From: Nitrosomonas aestuarii
GTDB taxonomy: Bacteria > Pseudomonadota > Gammaproteobacteria > Burkholderiales > Nitrosomonadaceae
DNA length: 61,129 nucleotides
Direction of reading: 5' to 3'
NCBI RefSeq assembly: GCF_003046585.1
Contig: NZ_QAAE01000018.1
Coordinates: 1 to 61,129 of the forward strand
Notes under the pieces: model-generated
What the model saw: only the letters and a program-made list of their open reading frames with translations
What the model was told of the DNA's origin: nothing
Database searches by the model: none
In this document: in pieces, positions 53,905-61,129 of the stretch
Position numbering within the stretch: the first letter of the stretch is position 1
Layout of the letters: each line of letters starts with the position of its first letter
Made by a program: the position numbers and the translations under genes

Positions 53905-55491
53905 ATGGCCGAACCAAACTCAACTCATAGTATTGTCGTCACCTCTATAGAGCAAAACGTTTGGGATGACATTAGAGAGCATACTGCTTTGTCTCTCAAT
54001 CGACTTCATATAGAACAGTTGATTGAGCCTACCTTTTTTCTGCTGCACCAGCTGGTTACAAATCTGGTAAGTGCCATGCACCAAAATGTGTTTAAACAAA
54101 TCGTTCAAGTTGATTTTGGCTTTGGCGGCATCAACAGCGAAACTGATCTGAATGCATTATTCAATTGTGAATTGGCTGAGCATGGTGACAAAAATATCGC
54201 TAATTTCTGTGAAGTAAATAACTTTCACATTTTGTTATCTTTTCACGATATTGAAGACGCCTTTGTCTCAATAAGTGCGCCAAGCTTTTGCAGTGATGCG
54301 TTTCTTTTAAGTAATAAAATGATTCAAACACTCGGATACCAATTTCAGGAACAAAAAATATTCGAGGGTTCCAATAATTTCTCAGGTAAGCTTGTAAAAA
54401 ATGAAGTACTGCAACAAGCAGTTGTATCGCCGACTTTGATGACGCTACAAAATGAGTTGAATAGCACTCAGGCAATTTTTTCAAAGCTATCTTACAGTGT
54501 TGTTTGTTTTTCCAGTATAGGAACGATTCAAGCAATATCACCATCCATTTTGGCTCAGTTGAATCTGGAAGAAAGCAATGCGTCAATCGAAATATTCGCC
54601 CGGTCAATTTCCATACATTTTTATAATGATGTGATATGGGGTATGGCTTTGCAGGAACCTGACGGTAAGTTTGAGAACTACAGAGTTCGTATTAAGATGC
54701 ACAAAAATACTGAAAAATCGGTACTTTTTAATGTCAGTGGTTTTAGTGACAATAATTCCATAATACATACATTATGGCAAAAAATAACGCTGGACGGAGG
54801 AAATATTGATAACCTCTCTGAAGGAGGAATTTTGAATGAAGCAAGGGTGCATAATATAACACGCAATTACGTCCCGCAGCTTGTAGAAAAAAAAGCTAGA
54901 GAAGTGGTAAGGCTGGGCAGTAATCTGCTCAGCAACGAAGAATGTAATATTGCAGTGCTCTTTTGTGATATTGTGGACTTTACTTCATTTGTCGAACAAA
55001 ATGAAAATGAAGAATCAATTATCCATATACTCAACTCAGTATTGCGCAGAGTTTCCTTTTCGGTAAAGAAATATGGTGGTTATATCGACAAATTTATGGG
55101 TGACTGCATTATGGTGTTATTTCGCAGTCCACATGATGCGGTGATAGCAGCACTTGACATGCAGAAACATTCTTATGATATCAATCTGTTACGTCAGCGT
55201 GCAGAACAGCCTAAATTACAGTTACGAATCGGGATTCACTGGGGGAAAGTCATTATTGGTAATGTCGGCACTCCGGAAAGATTGGACTGGACAACAATTG
55301 GAGATGTTGTGAATACTGCATCACGCATAGAGAAATGTTGTCAGCCTGACGGCGTGCTGATAAGTGAAAGAATGCGTGAAGCGATAGAACTTGCAGAAAA
55401 AATGGATTTTAAATATGGCGATACGTTTTATATTAATGTAAAAGGAAAACAAGAAAAACTGGCTGTCTGTTATGCGTATTCAATAGATTAA
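53905..55491 (+). CDS. Class III adenylate cyclase with unusual N-terminal region
   Basis: 528 residues. N-terminal part (about 1-340) unrecognised, with a possible PAS-like fold in the middle (SYSVVCFSSIGTIQAISPSI) and a segment FFLLHQLVTNLVSAMHQNVF. C-terminal cyclase domain (about 345-525): metal Asp residues in LFCDIVDFTSFVEQNE and KFMGDCIMVLF. Adenine-specifying Lys (DKF) and Asp (RLDWT) are present, as are the catalytic Asn and Arg in VVNTASRIEKC. This pattern predicts cAMP rather than cGMP. Soluble, no membrane segment. Paired with the HDOD gene upstream. Confidence 0.87.
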   Translation: MAEPNSTHSIVVTSIEQNVWDDIREHTALSLNRLHIEQLIEPTFFLLHQLVTNLVSAMHQNVFKQIVQVDFGFGGINSETDLNALFNCELAEHGDKNIANFCEVNNFHILLSFHDIEDAFVSISAPSFCSDAFLLSNKMIQTLGYQFQEQKIFEGSNNFSGKLVKNEVLQQAVVSPTLMTLQNELNSTQAIFSKLSYSVVCFSSIGTIQAISPSILAQLNLEESNASIEIFARSISIHFYNDVIWGMALQEPDGKFENYRVRIKMHKNTEKSVLFNVSGFSDNNSIIHTLWQKITLDGGNIDNLSEGGILNEARVHNITRNYVPQLVEKKAREVVRLGSNLLSNEECNIAVLFCDIVDFTSFVEQNENEESIIHILNSVLRRVSFSVKKYGGYIDKFMGDCIMVLFRSPHDAVIAALDMQKHSYDINLLRQRAEQPKLQLRIGIHWGKVIIGNVGTPERLDWTTIGDVVNTASRIEKCCQPDGVLISERMREAIELAEKMDFKYGDTFYINVKGKQEKLAVCYAYSID

Positions 55492-55558
55492 AGGGGTGCA
55501 GTTGCCGATACTCCGTCTGGTAATCTTTCTTTCAATTGATGAGATGACTTATCGATGC

Positions 55559-55861
55559 TTAGTCTTCATCATTCAATTCGGGGTTCCAGCCTTTCTCTTT
55601 AGCCGTTGTAATCGCCTGATCATAAATTCGCGTATGCTTGTTTTGTAATTCCTCAGGTAGACGGCTTGGTAAGTGCGCATAGGGTTCCCAAGCAGCGTAA
55701 ACTCTTTCATATAAATTTTGCATCTTCGCATAATCCCAGCCTTTGCAGGTCTCTGTTTCCGGCAGAATACCGAATACCCAAGCGTCTCTCACAATACGGC
55801 CAAGGTGTGTCAGACCATTGTTCTTGTCTTGATCAATACCGGCATATTTTAAATCTGTCAT
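55559..55861 (-). CDS. Conserved hypothetical protein
   Basis: 100 residues from the ATG at 55861 (MTDLKYAGIDQDKNNGLTHL). An upstream ATG at 55909 adds residues without homology. A compact protein with the well-conserved-looking stretch LGRIVRDAWVFGILPETETC and an acidic C-terminus. I know this type only as a conserved hypothetical of proteobacteria. It stands alone. Confidence 0.7.
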   Translation of the reverse strand: MTDLKYAGIDQDKNNGLTHLGRIVRDAWVFGILPETETCKGWDYAKMQNLYERVYAAWEPYAHLPSRLPEELQNKHTRIYDQAITTAKEKGWNPELNDED

Positions 55862-56532
55862 TTTGAATTTCCATGTAAAACGGACTAATTGAGTGGCTAT
55901 CGCTTGCAATTTCTGTGTTTAAGATTTTATCGGAATGCTTGTTTGCCATATGTAAAATCTTTCTTGAGACAATTTTTACTTTGAGTTGTTGCTTTTCTGT
56001 CCCACAAAATCAGGATCTTAGCTTAATCGTTTCGGTTGGTGATGAAAACGAAGTAAAAAACTGGAAATTCTGAAGGTAATAATTGAAAATTTCTGATTTA
56101 TAGTTGATATTAACGTGTCTGGTAAACATCATCTATCCTATACTATTTAAAGATGTTACGCACTTAATCCGGTATACAGGGCAATAGTGATTATTATTCA
56201 CCCTGAAATACGATATTCGGATCAGATCAAGGCAATAATTGTCTATATCTATAGACTTGACTATTGACTAAATTGTCTCAACTGTGATTGGTTATCAAAA
56301 GCAAGCAGTTCTCTGGTCTGCTTTTGCCACGTATTAGTCTCGGGATAGATACTATGTCAGTAGGAAATAATAAATAGACACGGGACACGACCTCATTTCA
56401 TGATTGACGTATCCCGTTCCTAAACTAGACAAAGAACCTTGGCTGATTCAAAAATAAAAAAATATCAGAATTATTCAGCGTTCACTAGCAATAATAAGAA
56501 ATACTGATATTCGTGAGAATACCGAATAACTA
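55862..56532. other. Long gene-free region
   Basis: About 670 bp, AT-rich, with no convincing open frame. It includes an imperfect inverted repeat CGGGACACG...CGTATCCCG (about 56380-56411) and some short direct repeats. I see no RNA gene in it. Confidence 0.45.
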
Positions 56533-56862
56533 TTATCTGTTTGAATTCAGTTTGCCTGGCAGACTTGAATAATAGAATGCGAGATTTTCAATGTCGTCAT
56601 TACTTAATGCTGCTACCATACCGTTCATAACTGGGTCGGTGCGACTACCGGATTTATAGTCTTTCAGTGCTTTTTCTAGATATGTTCTGTACTGACCACC
56701 AATATGTGGAAAATTAGGTGCTGGACTGTTCCCATCAATGCCATGACATGAGGCGCATACTTCAGCAGCTTTGCTTTTGCCAGCTTCAATATCCGCTGCA
56801 ACTACCTGTCCCGATATTATCAGGGCAACGCCACTCAATGCGGCAATAATACATTTCTTCAT
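56533..56862 (-). CDS. Small monohaem cytochrome c
   Basis: 109 residues. Signal peptide ending near GQVVAADI, one haem site [10 protein letters not shown] (about residues 36-45) and a C-terminal Met ligand probably in [20 protein letters not shown]. Class I, like half of a cytochrome c4 or c553. It is the second of two cytochrome genes in tandem. Likely a soluble periplasmic electron carrier to terminal oxidase or another periplasmic enzyme. Confidence 0.92.
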   Translation of the reverse strand: MKKCIIAALSGVALIISGQVVAADIEAGKSKAAEVCASCHGIDGNSPAPNFPHIGGQYRTYLEKALKDYKSGSRTDPVMNGMVAALSNDDIENLAFYYSSLPGKLNSNR

Positions 56863-56889
56863 AACTTGTTCCTTATGTAAATGACTGAA

Positions 56890-57213
56890 TTAATTACCTG
56901 CGTAAAAGGCTGCGAGATCTTTGATGTCTTGCTCAGAAAGTGTTTTTGCAAGCGCGGTCATAGAAGGGTGGTTGCGTGTGCCATTTCTATAGCCTTCAAG
57001 TGATTTGATTAAATATTCAGCATGCTGACCACCGATTTTAGGAACATTATAAGCTGTTGGAAAAGCGGTGCGGTAACCGTCAATTCCATGGCAACCCACA
57101 CACATAGAGTTCTTTTCTTTTCCCGCAGCTGCGTCACCAGCTTGAACTGTACTCGAAAATGCAAACAGCATGCTCGAGGCAAGTAATAAATTAATTAGTG
57201 TTTTTTGTTTCAT
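56890..57213 (-). CDS. Small monohaem cytochrome c (upstream partner)
   Basis: 107 residues. Signal peptide ending near TVQAGDAA, haem site CVGCHGIDGYRT (about 38-49), Met ligand probably in HPSMTALAKTLSEQDIKDLA. It is 27 bp upstream of the other cytochrome gene on the same strand and has the same fold, probably from a tandem duplication. The pair may form the two halves of a cytochrome c4-like unit. Confidence 0.92.
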   Translation of the reverse strand: MKQKTLINLLLASSMLFAFSSTVQAGDAAAGKEKNSMCVGCHGIDGYRTAFPTAYNVPKIGGQHAEYLIKSLEGYRNGTRNHPSMTALAKTLSEQDIKDLAAFYAGN

Positions 57214-57312
57214 TGTAAGCCTCCTCCTCTCAAAAGTTGAACTTTAAACGATGTACTCAATTTGGTCAATGAATTGTGAACTATGTCCATGTTGTGTATA
57301 GGGAAATTGACG

Positions 57313-59262
57313 TTACAACCCCCCTTTTATTTTACTTGATTTTGACTCCAATTCTTCCCATCTTGCAAGACAATCGGTTATTTCTTTTTCTATTACTGAA
57401 TAACGTTTTTGCAGTATTTTTGCTTCGTCTGGATTGTTCTGGTAAATATCTGCAATATTTAAGCGCTGGACAATATTGGCCTGTTCTTGTTCCAGTGTTT
57501 CAATCTTATCAGGTAATGCGATCAATTCCCGAGTTTCTTGATAGCTGAGTTTCTTGTTTTGTGATAATGATTTGGATAATTTTTTTTCTTTTGCTGATAG
57601 GCTTTGGGGTTGTTTAACATTTGTGTCATCTTGAGCTTGTTTTTCTTTAATCCGTTTGTCCTGTTTTTTTGCCTGTATCCAATCAGCGTATCCGCCAATA
57701 TACTCACGCAGAATACCGTTTCCTTCGAATGCGATAACCTGAGTGACGACATTATCCAGAAATTCGCGATCATGACTGACTAAGAAGAGTGTGCCAGTAT
57801 AATTTTGCAATAAATCTTCCAGTAACTCTAGTGTCTCAATGTCCAGGTCGTTTGTAGGTTCATCCAGCACCATTACGTTTGCCGGTCGTGTGAATAATCT
57901 TGCTAATAATAGACGATTACGTTCGCCACCGGAGAGTGATTTGACCGGTGAGCGTGCACGTTGTGGCGAAAATAAAAAATCTTCCAGGTAGCTGATGACA
58001 TGCTTGCGTTTGCCATTGATTTCAATAAATTCAGAGCCCTGGCTGACTGTTTCAGCTAATGTCATTTCATCATTCAGTTGTTCACGCATTTGGTCGAAAT
58101 ATGCAATAGACAGTTTCGTGCCTTGACGAATGTGGCCTGAATCGGGCTGTAGTGCTCCGAGTATCAATTTTAATAAGGTTGATTTTCCTGCACCATTGGG
58201 TCCGAGCAATCCAATGCGGTCTCCACGCATTATTCGGCAGGAGAAATCATCAATAATTGTATTATCACCATATTTTTTGCTGACGTGAGTTAATTCAGCA
58301 ACTAGATTGCCAGATTGGTCACCAGTATCAACATTTATATTGGCTTTGCCAATACGTTCTCTTCTGGATGTGCGCTCTTTGCGCAAAGCTTCCAGGCGTC
58401 GAACCCGTCCTTCATTTCGTGTACATCTGGCCTGAACCCCTTTGCGTATCCATATTTCTTCTTGTGCCAGTATTTTGTCAAATTTTTGATTATGTGTGGC
58501 TTCAATTTCTAACATTTCCATTTTCTTACGCTGGTACACGCTGAAATTTCCCGGGAATGTTGTCAAGTTGCCTCGGTCAAGCTCAACAATGCGAGTAGCT
58601 ATATTGTCCAGAAAGCGACGATCATGGGTGACGAATAGGACACTGCCTGAGAAGTTTTGTAAAAATTCTTCCAACCATTCAATGGATGTGAAATCCAAGT
58701 GGTTTGTAGGCTCGTCCAATAATAATACGTCAGGCGACATGACGAGTGCGCGCGCCAGCGCAACACGTTTTCTTAATCCGCCTGACAAATGCTCAATACA
58801 TGTATCCGCAGGTAGATTCAATTTATCAATAGCGGTTTCAATTCTGGCCTGAATGTTCCAGCCATCGTGGGTGTCGAGCTCATTTTGCAGTTCTTGTAAT
58901 CGGACGAGCAGGTTTTCGGTTTCTTGGTTTCCAGTACTTAAAGTATGCGAAACGGCATGATAATCAAGTAATAACTGGCTGATATTGCCCAGTCCCTTTG
59001 AAACTTCCTGATAAACCGAATTGCTGTCTGTTAAAGCGGGTTCCTGTGCAACATGCGCTACTTTCAGACTGGGGATACACCATAGTGTACCATCATCCAG
59101 TTTTATACTGCCTGATAGCACTCGCAGCAGACTGGATTTGCCGCCGCCATTTCTACCGATTAACCCTATACGTTCACCCGGATCAAGTTGTAGATTAACC
59201 TGGGCAAGCAATGCATGATGGCCAAAAGCCAGGCAAGCTTTTTCCAGTGTTATTAAGGGCAT
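57313..59262 (-). CDS. uup: ABC-F ATPase, Uup type
   Basis: 649 residues with two ABC domains: Walker A GLIGRNGGGKSSLLRVL and GLLGPNGAGKSTLLKLI, signatures LSGGLRKRVALARAL and LSGGERNRLLLARLF, and a C-terminal coiled coil (LSKSLSQNKKLSYQETRELI onward) as in Uup. No membrane part, so not a transporter; ABC-F proteins act on the ribosome or, for Uup, in DNA-related processes. It is downstream of hsp20 on the same strand. Confidence 0.93.
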   Translation of the reverse strand: MPLITLEKACLAFGHHALLAQVNLQLDPGERIGLIGRNGGGKSSLLRVLSGSIKLDDGTLWCIPSLKVAHVAQEPALTDSNSVYQEVSKGLGNISQLLLDYHAVSHTLSTGNQETENLLVRLQELQNELDTHDGWNIQARIETAIDKLNLPADTCIEHLSGGLRKRVALARALVMSPDVLLLDEPTNHLDFTSIEWLEEFLQNFSGSVLFVTHDRRFLDNIATRIVELDRGNLTTFPGNFSVYQRKKMEMLEIEATHNQKFDKILAQEEIWIRKGVQARCTRNEGRVRRLEALRKERTSRRERIGKANINVDTGDQSGNLVAELTHVSKKYGDNTIIDDFSCRIMRGDRIGLLGPNGAGKSTLLKLILGALQPDSGHIRQGTKLSIAYFDQMREQLNDEMTLAETVSQGSEFIEINGKRKHVISYLEDFLFSPQRARSPVKSLSGGERNRLLLARLFTRPANVMVLDEPTNDLDIETLELLEDLLQNYTGTLFLVSHDREFLDNVVTQVIAFEGNGILREYIGGYADWIQAKKQDKRIKEKQAQDDTNVKQPQSLSAKEKKLSKSLSQNKKLSYQETRELIALPDKIETLEQEQANIVQRLNIADIYQNNPDEAKILQKRYSVIEKEITDCLARWEELESKSSKIKGGL

Positions 59263-59364
59263 AAAAATTTGTGTGTTTGTTAGTGGAAAGAGATGCAGTT
59301 AAATAGAAAGGCGCCATTCTGTCATGGTTTACAGTACATGGCAAAAGTAATATCTGGATTAAAA

Positions 59365-59425
59365 ATGGAGCCGTTGATATCGGCCACAATCAGTAGCGGC
59401 AATTTGCCATCGGCTCCATTGTTTT
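59365..59425. terminator. Bidirectional terminator between hsp20 and uup
   Basis: A 9-bp stem ATGGAGCCG/CGGCTCCAT (59365-59373 with 59411-59419) with T-runs on both outer sides (TTTTTA on the minus side, GTTTTTAT on the plus side). It ends the hsp20 message. Confidence 0.6.
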
Positions 59426-59447
59426 TATCTGTATTTAGATTCTGTTG

Positions 59448-59873
59448 TTACTCAGCAGATACGTTAATTTTTTTCGGCTGCACGGATTCTCTTTTAGGAA
59501 TAGTCAGTTCCAGCACGCCATGTTTGGATAAAGCAGAAATGGCATCCGGATTTGCTGAATCGGGTAAGCTGAAACGGCGATAAAAAGAACCGTACGTACG
59601 CTCTACACGTTTATAGCCTTCTTTTTCCGTTTCTGCTTCGGTTTTCTTCTCACCTTTTATAGTGAGCACCCCATTTTCCATGCTGATATCTATATCTTCA
59701 GGCTTGACACCTGGGATATCGGCATGAATCACAAACTTATCTTTTTCTTCTTTAATATCAACAGCTGGTGCCCATTCAGCAGTAGCTGTAGAGCCTTCCG
59801 CTGCGTTACGCTCTAATTCTTTTTGCAATTGACTTAATAAGCCCCAAGGCTCATAACGTGTAATCGCCATCAC
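59448..59873 (-). CDS. Small heat-shock protein Hsp20
   Basis: 141 residues. Alpha-crystallin domain (about 35-130) with HADIPGVKPEDIDISMENGV, LTIKGEKKTEAETEKEGYKR and SFYRRFSLPDS, then GVLELTIPKRESVQPKKINV. An ATP-independent holdase in the cytoplasm. It is read from a site with GGAG about 8 bases upstream (AAAAGGAGAAAG) and ends at a terminator. Confidence 0.95.
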   Translation of the reverse strand: MMAITRYEPWGLLSQLQKELERNAAEGSTATAEWAPAVDIKEEKDKFVIHADIPGVKPEDIDISMENGVLTIKGEKKTEAETEKEGYKRVERTYGSFYRRFSLPDSANPDAISALSKHGVLELTIPKRESVQPKKINVSAE

Positions 59874-60001
59874 TTTCTCCTTTTAAATAAAAAAATACAA
59901 CTTACAACCTCTTAAGAAAGATATGGGGTAACTCGTTTTTATTTCAAGATGGAAGAAACGTGTATTGATTCCGGTAAATACTGAGGAAGTTCAAAGTCAA
60001 T

Positions 60002-60721
60002 TTAGTTGTCGTTATAACGGCGAAGTACTTTCCAGCCACCAAACAAGGCTAATGCCAGTAACGCAAATATCCACCAGTTATGTACCATCCACATGGTGGG
60101 ATTTGAGTCAATCGAAATATTGGCTTGCGCAAGTTCAATTACATCAACTTTTTGATGATCAAGTTCTGTTGATGTAACATGCATTTTGAATTTAATTGTT
60201 TGTATGCCGGATGATTTAGGCACAACATGCCATTTCCATTCTGTTGTGTTACCTAAAATATACATTTGTTGTTGCGGCCCTGGATTTTCTATGCGGAAGT
60301 CTTTGCCTGTAATTTCGGCCTGCATATTGGGGGAGATGAAACCAGTGATGCCTTGTATAGAAGTACCCACAGATGCAATGGATACAATCTCGTTGATAAA
60401 CTCTGAAAGTTGTTGCGTATTTACATTTAATTTTACCTCAAAACCTTCGTATTGTTTTGCCTCGACAGGTGCTGTAACCGCGCTGCTGTCGATGGGTATT
60501 TTCATAATTACTGGATGAACGAATTGATTCGAGGATGAGAGAAAATGTATGAAAGAATTAATTGAAAATGGAATTAACAGTAAAACCAGCAGTAATGCAA
60601 CAGGCATCAGTAAGCTTGTATTCGTACTGGATTTCATTTTTTCTTTATCAGGGTTTTCTGCTTCAGAGTCATTTGACTCCGGGGCGTTCGAATTTGAATT
60701 GTTGGATTCGGGGTTGCTCAT
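60002..60721 (-). CDS. Membrane protein of unknown function
   Basis: 239 residues. An acidic, Asn/Ser-rich N-terminus (SNPESNNSNSNAPESNDSEA), one helix near 37-60 (LLMPVALLLVLLLIPFSINS), a periplasmic beta-rich domain (about 65-210) with QYEGFEVKLNVNTQQLSEFI, and a second helix near 214-230 (WWIFALLALALFGGW) before a basic end. Family not recognised. It is read towards hsp20 but with a 128-bp gap. Confidence 0.75.
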   Translation of the reverse strand: MSNPESNNSNSNAPESNDSEAENPDKEKMKSSTNTSLLMPVALLLVLLLIPFSINSFIHFLSSSNQFVHPVIMKIPIDSSAVTAPVEAKQYEGFEVKLNVNTQQLSEFINEIVSIASVGTSIQGITGFISPNMQAEITGKDFRIENPGPQQQMYILGNTTEWKWHVVPKSSGIQTIKFKMHVTSTELDHQKVDVIELAQANISIDSNPTMWMVHNWWIFALLALALFGGWKVLRRYNDN

Positions 60722-60937
60722 TTAGCCTCCTGCTGTTCGTTTTGTTATTTTTGATCATAACATCTAAGGTGCATATGTATCATCTACTGGACGAAATTTA
60801 ACAGCGCTTTTTGTTTATAGTTAATACGTCTAACTTTCAGGGTCAGATTATAAGTGGCGTTTGTGTCTGGATTGGAAAATTGATTGTATTGCTCAGGGCA
60901 CTGTAAAAAGTATTGCGAAATTAATGCATGTAGATTA

Positions 60938-60972
60938 TCCCTGCTACTAGAATGTTAAGATAGTAGCAGGGA
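60938..60972. repeat. Perfect 12-bp inverted repeat
   Basis: TCCCTGCTACTA and TAGTAGCAGGGA separated by 11 bp. It lies 47 bp downstream of the partial minus-strand gene at the right edge, so it may act as its transcription terminator although no T-run follows. Confidence 0.55.
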
Positions 60973-61018
60973 TTGGGAGAATAAATAATTCAGTAGTTAA
61001 AATATTTAATGCTAAATA

Positions 61019-61129
<111 letters not shown>

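Noticed and set aside
56296..56325. Inverted repeat around GCAAGCAG...CTGCTTTTGC as a terminator
   Set aside because: The stem is imperfect, no T-run follows and no gene ends nearby.

Overview
The window looks like a chromosomal segment of a betaproteobacterium, most likely a Nitrosomonas-type ammonia oxidiser. This is inferred from the tmRNA tag peptide (ANDENYALAA), the order ompA-mtaD-ubiG-gph, the pair of small cytochromes c, AT-rich intergenic DNA and the overall look of the proteins. No ammonia-oxidation gene is present to prove the genus. Most of the window (about 14-61 kb) is ordinary core genome. The first 14 kb is accessory and scarred by mobile DNA.

Layout. 1-2.2 kb: the 3' end of a copper P-type ATPase, a tiny exported protein and a GC-rich GNAT-like protein. 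2.3-3.3 kb: a Tn3-family remnant with 36-bp inverted ends that has cut off the front of a parE-type toxin gene, followed by a strong terminator and a perfect palindrome made of two IS21-type tips. 3.3-6.2 kb: two AhpD/CMD-like peroxidase-family genes around a LysR regulator, with a decayed dps fragment between. 6.45-7.45 kb: a truncated IS21-family element (istB plus the tail of istA). 7.66-13.8 kb: an integrative element inserted in the 3' end of ssrA (tmRNA). An 18-bp direct repeat bounds it, and the presumed original ssrA terminator is left at the far end. It carries a tyrosine integrase, an excisionase-like protein, a phage gpA-type HUH replication endonuclease, an orphan parD with a broken parE, and a block of AT-rich cargo genes of unknown function. 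That cargo is the best candidate here for an undescribed system.

Core part: gph, ubiG, mtaD and ompA (minus strand); a GldA/F/G-like ABC export operon with a DUF4340 protein running into mutM; proC, yggT and yggU; sixA; rluE; a fatty-acid desaturase with an 11-bp triplicated repeat upstream; rpmG and rpmB; radC; coaBC-dut-DUF192; ffh divergent from a CcsA/YpjD-type membrane protein; an SH3 lipoprotein; a dCache-HAMP-GGDEF diguanylate cyclase; a truncated haemoglobin; malic enzyme; serB; a decayed HDOD-GGDEF gene; pepA-holC-hypothetical-valS; cca; slt; gdhA; a Tat-exported intradiol dioxygenase; an HDOD plus class III adenylate cyclase pair; two monohaem cytochromes c; an ABC-F protein (Uup); an Hsp20; and an unrecognised membrane protein.

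How they fit together: several genes concern signalling by nucleotide second messengers (diguanylate cyclase, HDOD/adenylate cyclase and a dead HDOD-GGDEF), which suggests lineage-specific turnover of such regulators. Others concern peroxide/oxidative and nitrosative handling (CMD pair, globin, dps relic). The remaining genes are housekeeping (translation, repair, cell wall, cofactor synthesis). No CRISPR array, rRNA or ordinary tRNA was seen.
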